DNA of 64,000 nucleotides from Guillardia theta CCMP2712. Lineage: Eukaryota > Cryptophyceae > Pyrenomonadales > Geminigeraceae. The translations under genes were made by a program, and so were the position numbers. Of this stretch, positions 55,435 through 64,000 are shown piece after piece. The first letter of the stretch is position 1. The number at the start of each line of letters is the position of its first letter. The stretch is taken from assembly GCF_000315625.1 (NCBI RefSeq), contig NW_005434504.1:36617-100616 (forward strand), given 5' to 3'. The notes under the pieces were generated by a model that was not told where the DNA came from, searched no databases, and was given only the letters and a program-made list of their open reading frames with translations.

Positions 55435-56490
55435 TTACACCCAAGAATGAGCACGAATCCCGTGCCCACGAAGTCTCCCGAACAGTTCATAACTCTGCAC
55501 AATGTTGTTCGAGGATTGACGTCCCCAACCCCGGTATTGCATCGGATTTCCTCCAGTATGATGCTCCCAATAGAATTCATCAATTAAACCAAGAGCTATA
55601 GAATCGTTAAGCAGATCATGAACCAATCTCTCTTCCATAGCAACATTATCAATATCCAATTTCACCACAACAAAGTCACTTCGTCGACTTAGCTTGCGAA
55701 TGAACCTCCATGGATTGTATTTTGAATTGTGATCTGCATTTACGCCGATATTGTAGTAATGCATTGCGACCAATACTTCAAATGGCAGGTCTTCAAAGAT
55801 TTTTTGAGGATGATGTACAGTCAACTCCCAGCTATATATTTGGTCAAAAATTATCCCAACATTTCTATATTCCTCGACAAACCATGATTGACTTGCTCCA
55901 CCTGCACCTGAATAATACAGGCTTGCTCCAATATCAAACAGGAAACTCTTGGCATGCTTGCCCAGCAACTGACTGATCTGTCCACTCGACATTGTCAACA
56001 TGTAATTTTTGTCCACGTTATATTTTCCAGTATCATCGAAACATACATGAAGAGGGTGACGGAGAAACCCCACGAGGGGTTCAATTGGTATTTGGAGGAT
56101 TGTTGTCCCATCTGAAGACATGTATTCATGATAAGAAAATACATCTAATATCGACTGATTCCGTACCTCATTAAAATTGGGGTTTGCCAGCGAAGTCTGC
56201 CGAGAAAAATAGTAGTGAACCCACTGAAACACACGAGATGAAGCAACTTTCATCAGCTCACAACCAGTTGTCCAAGAACGATCGTCCGTTTGAACAGCAC
56301 GTATTCGCATGCGCCACTCGGATTCCCATCGCGATTCTACATAGTTCCTAAAAATATATCCGTTTTGACCAACCGACAGGTTTTTCTCAGTCAGACTGAA
56401 TTGTGAGTGGAAACAGAGCGAGTAAAGAACAAGCCAATAAGCAATGGCGACAAGCAACAAAACAACAATCGCTGAGACAAAAAACTTCAT
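55435..56490 (-). CDS. FkbM-like methyltransferase, membrane anchored, 351 aa
   Basis: N-terminal anchor (FFVSAIVVLLLVAIAYWLVL, residues ~3-24). KSFLFDIGASLYYSGAGG is a motif-I-like SAM site, and FVVVKLDIDNVAMEE fits the motif-IV-like segment of FkbM-type methyltransferases. Long, divergent flanks. Likely methylates a sugar hydroxyl in the secretory pathway, in keeping with the two glycosyltransferases nearby. Intronless. Confidence 0.65.
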   Translation of the reverse strand: MKFFVSAIVVLLLVAIAYWLVLYSLCFHSQFSLTEKNLSVGQNGYIFRNYVESRWESEWRMRIRAVQTDDRSWTTGCELMKVASSRVFQWVHYYFSRQTSLANPNFNEVRNQSILDVFSYHEYMSSDGTTILQIPIEPLVGFLRHPLHVCFDDTGKYNVDKNYMLTMSSGQISQLLGKHAKSFLFDIGASLYYSGAGGASQSWFVEEYRNVGIIFDQIYSWELTVHHPQKIFEDLPFEVLVAMHYYNIGVNADHNSKYNPWRFIRKLSRRSDFVVVKLDIDNVAMEERLVHDLLNDSIALGLIDEFYWEHHTGGNPMQYRGWGRQSSNNIVQSYELFGRLRGHGIRAHSWV

Positions 56491-57719
56491 TGTTCTTTGT
56501 AATCAGTGAGGCCGGACGTTAGCGCAAGGGGTGCAGAATAAAATGTATTTGTTTTCCCTCACAATTTCTCAAAAACGTGGCATTAGCGGTTAGGAAAATT
56601 TGAATAATATTCCGTAACGGCTATTTCTGGGGGAAAACAATACAAGGACTGGATCTCGCAGGGCGCTTCAAGATTCTTTCACTAAGTCAAAAAAAGAGGA
56701 GAGAATTCGATATATATTAATATTAAAGAGAGTAACTGGTACAAATAAGTGTACCGCATATATATGTAATTTACTCAATTATCAGTACTGATCGCCGGTA
56801 CAAATTAGTACCAGAGTTTTGAACCTTACGCATTTCAAACGATCACGCCAACAATGCGTGCAAGGTACTGAAACTATGCATGTTTCGCGATAAATGTGTC
56901 CATCAACTGCAATTTTTTCAAAGCCATTCATGTTCACCTTCAAGTTCATCATCTACACACACATTTGTACCGCATATATATGTAATTTACTCAATTATCA
57001 GTACTGATCGCCGGTACAAATTAGTACCAGAGTTTTGAACCTTACGCATTTCAAACGATCACGCCAACAATGCGTGCAAGGTACTGAAACTATGCATGTT
57101 TCGCGATAAATGTGTCCATCAACTGCAATTTTTTCAAAGCCATTCATGCCTCCCTTGACCCCCCTGTTTCTCGACGGATCCTGCCGGCCGGGCCCGGCAA
57201 TCAAGACATCTTAAGCCTTGAACACCGTCGAGAGTCTCCACTTCTGAGATTTGCAGAGTGTGTTGATTTCTTGATGCGTGGGATTAGTTTTTGAGCGTTC
57301 ATCTAGCTGTGATGTCGGACATTTGAACCGTCAACACAGTATGCACACATGTATTATTTGTTCTATTGTGAAATAAAGTGATATCAGTCTTGCATTCGAG
57401 GCCATGCTAAAGAGCATTTCTGTATCTTCTTTCATTTCACATAAATGCAGAATGCATGCAAGGGTTGAATGATGATGAAAACATCGCTTCCCCTGTAGAC
57501 CATTCCGACTCACTGTAAGCTTGGGATCGACATCACAAGTGGTAGTGATCTGATTGCAGAAATCTTTATACATTCATGAGGTATCATTCTTTGCAACAAT
57601 CTAATTACAATGACAACCGCAAGTAGCATCAAATACATGCGCAATGGTCAGCACAATAAGCCTCACATTGGTTTCTTCGTTGTGCCTGCATAGCAGAGAT
57701 ACATCAAAAAGTTGCAAAT
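56491..57719. repeat. intergenic region with a 182-bp direct repeat
   Basis: 56751-56932 and 56967-57148 are almost identical, with a 216-bp period. Each contains CCGGTACAAATTAGTACC. Otherwise no gene found up to the retrotransposon. Confidence 0.8.
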
Positions 57720-57935
57720 TGTTAGGATATGCTCCTAAACTATGATTCAAATAACAGTGCGAGTGATGCGCAGCAGTTCCTTCAAGAAACAAACAGTATC
57801 TACAATCGGTAAACCATGCACGTGAAGTTTATTCTTTCTCAATTTTCCTTAAATATAGAGGATTAGCTAAACCAGGAATCTGCCTCAGATACCTCAAAAT
57901 AAAGTAAGTAAAGTTAAGCACAATAAATCCTATCA
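57720..57935 (-). repeat. LTR (3' LTR of the minus-strand element)
   Basis: 216 bp, near-identical to 59793-60008, TG...CA ends; adjacent purine-rich GTGGGAGCGAA just inside is a likely polypurine tract. Confidence 0.9.
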
Positions 57936-57993
57936 TTCGCTCCCACTAGCACAACAATTGAGAATCTTCTTCACATTGTCTTCGCTGCAAAGA

Positions 57994-59865
57994 TCAACGA
58001 ATCAACAAATTAAAATCTCGAATCATCTTCTTCAATGCATCCGTGGTAAATTCACGAGAATGCAACCAAGAATTGTCTGAAGACTGATCGTACCCTTTCC
58101 ATTTGACCAAATATTGCACTCGATTACCTTTTCCACGACGTGCTAAAATTCGTTCAACTTCGTAATAGTCTCCGTCTTGTTGAATCAATGGCAATGGAGG
58201 TGCCACCGAATTTTCCAAATCAACGTCACGAACGTAATACGGTCTGAGCTTCGACACATTGAAAACCGTTTTCTTCAAATGCTGAAACCTTGCTGTGAAT
58301 TCCAATCGAACTGAACTATCCGAAACTTTCTCCTGTATCTTGAAAGGACCAATGAAACGCAACTTCATCTTTGCCACTGTTTCTGGTAACTTCAGATCCC
58401 GCGTTGAGAGCATCACCATTTCATCGACCTTGTAATCTCGCAGTTTGCGATGCTGCTTCATCAATTTTTCTGTTTGAATTGCTGACAACGTCAATGCATC
58501 TCTTGCGATGTCGATTGCAGCCAAAATTTCATTTCTTACCTCTTCGACGTCCTCTTCTTGACCGTCTGGTGACAAATCGACCACTGTTCGAACATCACGA
58601 CCATAAATAATCTGAAATGGAGTGAGATTTGTAGAATTCCTGACTGTCGAGTTCCAAATTGTCTCCAAATGAATCAAATGATTGTCCCATAATTTTGCAT
58701 CGTGCTTCAAACAAAAGATACGCAACGCTTCAACAATCACACTGTTGAACTTCTCCACTCTGCCTTGTGCCTGAGGGTAATAAACGCTGCTGTGTTTCAC
58801 GTCCACGCTCATGAGTCGAAACAATTCTTCCCAAAACTGAGATGAGAACAATGAGCCATTGTCTGAGACGATTGTCTTGCAAATACCTTGAGCTCGGTAA
58901 ACAGTTTCAAAATAAGCCTTAGCCGCTTGCTTTGAATTGATTGATTTCTTACAAGGATACAGAAATACTCTGTTCGAAAATTGATCAAGGAATACAAGCA
59001 CGCTATCATTTCCTCTCTTCGACACTGGTAACGCTGAAAGCAAATCCACAGTGATCTTTTCAAACCTTTCCCGAGGAACCAAATGACTATGCGGAACTCC
59101 TGCTGATCGTTGCTTGTAAGACTTTGCCTGTAGACATTCCGAACACGAGTTAACGTAATTTGTCACGTCCCGAACCATGGTGGGCCAAAAAGCTAACTGA
59201 CTAGCCTTCAACAAAGTTTTCGTTCTTCCCACATGGCATGAATCATCATGAATTAGTCGTAGAAACTTTGATCGCGTGTGGTATGGAATACAAATTCGCT
59301 GTCGTCCTGAAGAATCCGTAAAAAACAAGAAGCCGTCTTTCAACATATAACTTCGCACTTGCATCGGAACCACATTATTCTGTCGCAAGTCCTGCAAAAT
59401 CTGTGCAAAGTATTTGTCACCTTCGTAATTCTTCTTGATGTCATCAGCCAGCAAATTGTCCTGCGTCAGCGAATTGACATGTACCGTCTGTTCATGCATC
59501 TCCCCCTTCCAAGATTCAGACCTGATAACACACAACAAAGTCGGATCCAAGTTGACAAGATCTGCACGTTGTTCAATCTCCTCCTGCAACTGCTTGTGCT
59601 CTTCGATTACCGAAGAATCTCCAGGTCGAGACAAATAATCAGCAACCACATTCTGCTCTCCCGGAATATACGAAATCTCTTCAAGATCAAAGTCCGCTAG
59701 GATTTGACTCCATCTGAACAGCCTTCCTGTCAACACCTTCTGACTCAACAAGTATTGCAAACTCTTGTATTGCAAACTCTCGCCTACCAAAATGTTAGGA
59801 TATGCTCCTAAACTATGATTCAAATAACAGTGCGAGTGATGCGCAGCAGTTCCTTCAAGAAACAA
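57994..59865 (-). CDS. truncated Pol: RNase H end, integrase, chromodomain
   Basis: A 623-aa frame whose first ~25 residues are LTR. KSLQYLLSQKVLTGRLFRW and PGEQNVVADYLSRP mark the RNase H end. HDDSCHVGRTKT...CSECLQAK is the integrase zinc domain. The core has D (VDLLSALP), D (VSDNGSLF) and E (QGRVEKFN). A GPF-type module (FIGPFKIQEK) and a chromodomain (YYEVERILARRGKGNRVQY) complete it. Catalytic residues are intact. With no reverse transcriptase it cannot move by itself. Confidence 0.9.
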   Translation of the reverse strand: MFLEGTAAHHSHCYLNHSLGAYPNILVGESLQYKSLQYLLSQKVLTGRLFRWSQILADFDLEEISYIPGEQNVVADYLSRPGDSSVIEEHKQLQEEIEQRADLVNLDPTLLCVIRSESWKGEMHEQTVHVNSLTQDNLLADDIKKNYEGDKYFAQILQDLRQNNVVPMQVRSYMLKDGFLFFTDSSGRQRICIPYHTRSKFLRLIHDDSCHVGRTKTLLKASQLAFWPTMVRDVTNYVNSCSECLQAKSYKQRSAGVPHSHLVPRERFEKITVDLLSALPVSKRGNDSVLVFLDQFSNRVFLYPCKKSINSKQAAKAYFETVYRAQGICKTIVSDNGSLFSSQFWEELFRLMSVDVKHSSVYYPQAQGRVEKFNSVIVEALRIFCLKHDAKLWDNHLIHLETIWNSTVRNSTNLTPFQIIYGRDVRTVVDLSPDGQEEDVEEVRNEILAAIDIARDALTLSAIQTEKLMKQHRKLRDYKVDEMVMLSTRDLKLPETVAKMKLRFIGPFKIQEKVSDSSVRLEFTARFQHLKKTVFNVSKLRPYYVRDVDLENSVAPPLPLIQQDGDYYEVERILARRGKGNRVQYLVKWKGYDQSSDNSWLHSREFTTDALKKMIRDFNLLIR

Positions 59866-60008
59866 ACAGTATCTACAATCGGTAAACCATGCACGTGAAG
59901 TTTATTCTTTCTCAATTTTCCTTAAATATAGAGGATTAGCTAAACCAGGAATCTGCCTCAGATACCTCAAAATAAAGTAAGTAAAGTTAAGCACAATAAA
60001 TCCTATCA
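59793..60008 (-). repeat. LTR (5' LTR of the minus-strand element)
   Basis: 216-bp partner of 57720-57935; the ORF starts inside it. Confidence 0.9.
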
Positions 60009-61104
60009 CAAATAAACCTAATTATGCACAATGTATGCTTGTAGCTCTAGTAAGCCACATGGATTGCTATACGATTCTCATCCTGTGGTTGAAACAGACT
60101 TTCCATGTCGCCACAGCTACGTGGAGCATGTTGATCCTTGAGCATTTTGAATGCATGCTCAAGCAGAAATAATGTGAAGATGTTGCTTTTGAGGATCTGA
60201 ACTGCAAATACTTGAATGTTTCTAGCATATTTTCAAGATTGGAGTGCATGAAAGCACCTCATTTGCAAACTGATGGTGCAGCATTGTAAACCATACTTCC
60301 TCTCTGAATCCTCGTACATACGGCTCTCATGCTTGAAACAACGAATAAGAGAGCAGAAAAGGTGTATTCATCTTTTGCAATGTATTCTAAAGACATCTTC
60401 ATTCCTAGACAGCTTTCTCTGTCATGCAGTCATGTAAGAGAAGCGGAATTCAAAACTTTCTTTCAAAGTCAGAGACTAAGAAAAGGTCTTAGTCTATCTA
60501 CATGGATACATTAGACGATTAAATTCTCATCCACATTCAAGCAGCAATAGATTCGAAGCCTCTCACCATGATGACTTGTCGTTGCATGCGGGTGAAGGAT
60601 CAATCAGCCATCTCTTGCTTGCCCAGGGAGGGGGGATTTGGGGAAAGGAGAGTGGAGATAGCACCCTACCCCCTATTTCCCAATTTCAAACTCTTGAATC
60701 AAAGGGTAGATTTGTATTCTTTGCTAGCTACCCACCCCGCCTTTCGTAAAGGTGATGAAGGGGAACCGGGGGTATTGGCGTGGTGAGCTCCAACGGCAAT
60801 CGAAATGCCTTCTTTTCCATTAGCACCCCCACGTACCGTGATACAGTGAAATGCACGGGTATGAGAGAATCTTTCGGTCCTCTACCCCTCCAGACAAAGG
60901 AAGTCACTAGGGTGGAGGCTGATTCGAGACGCCTGTCGAAACCACTTTAAAAGAATAGTACAGACTGTACCAGAGGCACTTCATCCGTACATAGATGTGT
61001 ACGATTGAAGCGCTGACTAAACAATTAAAATGAAGTGCTTCAAAAAGTAAGGCGGGGGACAGGGTACCACGCCAGTATAATTCAAATCACCCAATCAAGA
61101 AAAC
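60009..61104. other. noncoding leader region of the second retroelement
   Basis: No gene and no copy of the 216-bp LTR. Sequence near 60620-61090 (GTACCACGCC, AATTCAAATCACCC) resembles parts of 111-190 at the window start and may be the end of another LTR family. Confidence 0.4.
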
Positions 61105-63333
61105 ATGGTTAACAGTGAATCTATGTCTGCGAACAGTGCACGTCCTGGCAATTCTGGGATTTCTGGTATGGTGAAATCTGGAATGTCAAAGTTTGGTACT
61201 TTCATGAGAGATACCATGAGGGGTTCTCCAGAAAGAATCAATACTTGTGAACGGGAGAAGTCTGAGATCTGTGAGGTACAATCTTGTGTGCCAGGATCGG
61301 GGCAGACAGGTTCTCTTGTGCCAGAGTCCATGGATGGACGTGGCGTGGACATTGCGCCGAAAACATTGGGAATGGATGATGTACAACAAAAACCGTTCTT
61401 AGGAAGGGCAACTTATCGGGATCTCCAAGAGGAGAACGATGAATTGCGTGCGAATTGTCAAACATTGAGTCGACTAGTAGATGCTATGCGTATGGAAATG
61501 GAGCAAGTTAAGCGAACCCATCAAGTACTTCCAGAGCAAATGCCGTCGGGGACTCAAGCTTGTTTGGCACATTCAGGCAAAAGTATGGAGCATTTTGAGG
61601 AAAAGAGTGCTCTGGATAACGGGTCCACATATGAACAGGATGCATTGGGTTGTACCTGCAATATTGGTATGAAGTATGTGTCGCTATTCGATGGGATTGT
61701 CGATGTTGATAAGTCACTTGTGACTTGGTTGCGAGATGTAGAGGTGCAATGCAAGCATCAGAAAAATCGGAATGCAATGGCAGCGTCGCTTTTTGAGGAC
61801 AAGAGGATCAGTTGGATGGTTCCACGGACTGACGAGGAGCAGGCCATGTCCTTACCGGGTAATGGTAATGGGGATTTGGATGTTGCAAAACTGGTTGAGC
61901 ATCAAAAGAAAAATGTTCGACAGATTGGAAAGGGTGCCAATCACATCATTGCATGTTACAAGTTTCGACGAAAATATTTGATGGCAACAGCATATTTGGA
62001 AAGAAATTTCGTTTCTGGACTTTACAGTCAATTTATTAAGATGCATTTGATGGGTAAAGTGAAGGCGGCTGTGGAAGCTGATGGTATGGCAGAAGAGGAC
62101 TACTGTTCGATGGATCACATAGGAACAACAGTTGTAGAGGGTGTTGATCCGGCAAGAGATGTGACAAACTACGTCAACTCATGTTCCGAGTGTTCACAGG
62201 CACAGTCTTACAAGCAAAGGTCAGCAGGAGTTCCACATAGTCATTGGGTTACTCAGGAAAGGTTTGAAAAGATTACTGTGGATCTGCTTTCAGCGTTACC
62301 AGTGTCGAAGAGAGGAAATGATAGCGTGCTTGTATTCCTTGATCAATTTTCGAACAGAGTATTTCTGTATCCTTGTAAGAAATCAATCAATTCAAAGCAA
62401 GCGGCTAAGGCTTATTTTGAAACTGTTTACCGAGCTCAAGGTATTTGCAAGACAATCGTCTCAGACAATGGCTCATTGTTCTCATCTCAGTTTTGGGAAG
62501 AATTGTTTCGACTCATGAGCGTGGACGTGAAACACAGCAGCGTTTATTACCCTCAGGCACAAGGCAGAGTGGAGAAGTTCAACAGTGTGATTGTTGAAGC
62601 GTTGCGTATCTTTTGTTTGAAGCACGATGCAAAATTATGGGACAATCATTTGATTCATTTGGAGACAATTTGGAACTCGACAGTCAGGAATTCTACAAAT
62701 CTCACTCCATTTCAGATTATTTATGGTCGTGATGTTCGAACAGTGGTCGATTTGTCACCAGACGGTCAAGAAGAGGACGTCGAAGAGGTAAGAAATGAAA
62801 TTTTGGCTGCAATCGACATCGCAAGAGACGCACTGACGTTGTCTGCGATTCAAACCGAGAAATTTCTGAAGCAACATCGCAAGCAGCGAGATTACAAGAT
62901 TGGTGAGATGGTGATGTTATCAACTCGGGATCTGAAGTTACCAGAAACAGTGGCAAAGATGAAGTTGCGTTTCGTTGGACCTTTCAAGATACATGAGAAA
63001 GTTTCGGATAGTTCAGTTCGATTGGAATTCACAGCAAGGTTTCAGCATTTGAACAAAACTGTTTTCAATGTGTCGAAGCTCAGACCGTATTACGTTCGTG
63101 ACGTTGATTTGGAAAATTCGGTGGCACCTCCATTGCCATTGATTCAACAAGACGGAGACTATTACGAAGTTGAACGAATTTTAGCACGTCGTGGAAAAGG
63201 TAATCGAGTGCAATATTTGGTCAAATGGAAAGGGTACGATCAATCTTCAAACAATTCTTGGTTGCATTCTCGTGAATTTACCACGGATGCATTGAAGAAG
63301 ATGATTCGGGATTTTAATTTGTTGATTCGTTGA
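61105..63333 (+). CDS. Gag-like/integrase fusion ORF, 742 aa
   Basis: Residues ~1-350 look like a Gag leader and capsid region (FDGIVDVDKSLVTWLRDVEV; helical, with a coiled coil near 105-130). At about residue 351 (GVDP/ARDVTNY) it joins, in frame, the integrase of the same family as 57994-59865. The integrase lost the His half of its zinc domain but keeps CSEC, the D-D-E core, the GPF module and the chromodomain. Nucleocapsid, protease, RT and RNase H are gone. A deletion product with a preserved reading frame. Confidence 0.8.
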   Translation: MVNSESMSANSARPGNSGISGMVKSGMSKFGTFMRDTMRGSPERINTCEREKSEICEVQSCVPGSGQTGSLVPESMDGRGVDIAPKTLGMDDVQQKPFLGRATYRDLQEENDELRANCQTLSRLVDAMRMEMEQVKRTHQVLPEQMPSGTQACLAHSGKSMEHFEEKSALDNGSTYEQDALGCTCNIGMKYVSLFDGIVDVDKSLVTWLRDVEVQCKHQKNRNAMAASLFEDKRISWMVPRTDEEQAMSLPGNGNGDLDVAKLVEHQKKNVRQIGKGANHIIACYKFRRKYLMATAYLERNFVSGLYSQFIKMHLMGKVKAAVEADGMAEEDYCSMDHIGTTVVEGVDPARDVTNYVNSCSECSQAQSYKQRSAGVPHSHWVTQERFEKITVDLLSALPVSKRGNDSVLVFLDQFSNRVFLYPCKKSINSKQAAKAYFETVYRAQGICKTIVSDNGSLFSSQFWEELFRLMSVDVKHSSVYYPQAQGRVEKFNSVIVEALRIFCLKHDAKLWDNHLIHLETIWNSTVRNSTNLTPFQIIYGRDVRTVVDLSPDGQEEDVEEVRNEILAAIDIARDALTLSAIQTEKFLKQHRKQRDYKIGEMVMLSTRDLKLPETVAKMKLRFVGPFKIHEKVSDSSVRLEFTARFQHLNKTVFNVSKLRPYYVRDVDLENSVAPPLPLIQQDGDYYEVERILARRGKGNRVQYLVKWKGYDQSSNNSWLHSREFTTDALKKMIRDFNLLIR

Positions 63334-63391
63334 TCTTTGCAGCGAAGACAATGTGAAGAAGATTCTCAATTGTTGTGCTAGTGGGAGCGAA

Positions 63392-63641
63392 TGATAGGAT
63401 TTATTGTGCTTAACTTTACTTACTTTATTTTGAGGTATCTGAGGCAGATTCCTGGTTTAGCTAATCCTCTATATTTAAGGAAAATTGAGAAAGAATAAAC
63501 TACCCATCTCCTACTATCCTCCCATGGTCCTCTTTTGTTGTCATCAATTGGTGCCCATATAGTGTATTCATTTTTGCATGGAGCTTACTTGTATGTTGTC
63601 TTATTGTTTCTTGAATCATAGTTTAGGAGCATATCCTAACA
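63392..63641 (+). repeat. variant 3' LTR of the plus-strand element
   Basis: Starts TGATAGG and ends CCTAACA like the 216-bp LTRs, but its middle (~63502-63600) is unrelated and the total is 250 bp. No matching 5' LTR seen in the window. Confidence 0.8.
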
Positions 63642-63671
63642 CACAGAAAGTCATGAGCTCCCCTGGACAAA

Positions 63672-63777
63672 GATCTGGAGCTGGATCTGGAGCTGGATCT
63701 GGAGCAGGATCTGGAGTTGGATCTAAAGCTAGAGCTGGAGCTGGAGCTGGAGCTGGAGCTGGAGCTGGAGCAGACTT
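63672..63777 (+). repeat. (GGAGCT)n-type hexanucleotide tract
   Basis: About 17 copies of GGATCTGGAGCT/GGAGCT. The rest of the window to 64000 shows no convincing gene. Confidence 0.85.
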
Positions 63778-64000
63778 TCACGTCCAGGATTCTAACTGCA
63801 TGCTACTTTCACAGTACTTGCAAGAAGCCAAAACCTCATGGAAGCCAAAAATTGGTGCAAAGCTTCAAAGGTGGTGCAAAATATGCAAATCATCGGGTGC
63901 TTCCGCCCGGAGAGATCAGGCCCCCGGCCAATCTCCGGACACTTAGCCTCCTGGCGGCCTCCAGGGGTCTGAGGCGGGGCTGAAGCTGCGACGTCGGTCT

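Larger units (their letters stand above)
57720..60008 (-). mobile_element. Ty3/gypsy chromovirus-type LTR element, internally deleted
   Basis: 2289 bp, flanked by a 5-bp target-site duplication CAAAT (57715-57719 and 60009-60013). Two 216-bp LTRs (57720-57935, 59793-60008) begin TGATAGG and end CCTAACA in element orientation. The interior encodes only the end of RNase H, integrase and a chromodomain; gag, protease and reverse transcriptase are missing. The near-identical LTRs and clean duplication suggest a fairly recent insertion of an already shortened element, mobilised in trans. Confidence 0.9.

Overview
This window looks like nuclear DNA of a unicellular eukaryote. Three things suggest this: a Ty3/gypsy retrotransposon with a chromodomain, large intronless glycosyltransferase and FkbM-type genes, and a candidate spliceosomal intron. 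It carries about 42 kb of very dense, virus-like DNA. I cannot name the host. The virus-like part has no recognisable capsid, terminase, portal or DNA polymerase gene, so it is probably a piece of a larger viral genome. A mirusvirus-like or other large algal/protist DNA virus is a guess, not a finding.

Layout. 1-357 is unassigned. 358-795 is about 1.4 units of a 306/317-bp satellite. 796-42706 is the virus-like segment: about 37 genes on both strands, many ending within 4-30 nt of a convergent neighbour, with TATA-like boxes (ATTTAAG, TATAAAA, TATTTAAAG) about 20-50 nt before the ATG. 42707-45100 is the same satellite in the same orientation. The segment interrupts a single satellite unit: the repeat stops at 795 and resumes at 42707, with only about 16 bp of the unit missing, at its short dyad. 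Both border genes run open into the satellite and have lost their natural 3' ends.

The virus-like genes fall into groups: (a) membrane and surface proteins, including a 1782-aa cysteine-rich type I protein, several polytopic proteins, one DRAM/FRAG1-like and one possibly acyltransferase-3-like; (b) enzymes, namely a lipase-3-like hydrolase, a permuted NlpC/P60 (papain-fold) enzyme and an XPG/FEN1-like nuclease; (c) five proteins of 59 to 1238 aa, three of them long coiled coils, that share one C-terminal tail; (d) many unrecognised soluble proteins. Two large inverted-repeat elements with the same arms but different low-complexity centres lie at 17.5 and 37.7 kb.

45-64 kb looks like host sequence: a coiled-coil ORF, an exostosin-like glycosyltransferase, a 945-aa three-domain glycosyltransferase, an FkbM-like methyltransferase, and two internally deleted Ty3/gypsy elements. 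Between the glycosyltransferases, 49.2-50.5 kb holds decayed, inverted copies of two adjacent virus-like genes (cf. 29221-31862) in the same order, so this locus has received related viral DNA at least twice.
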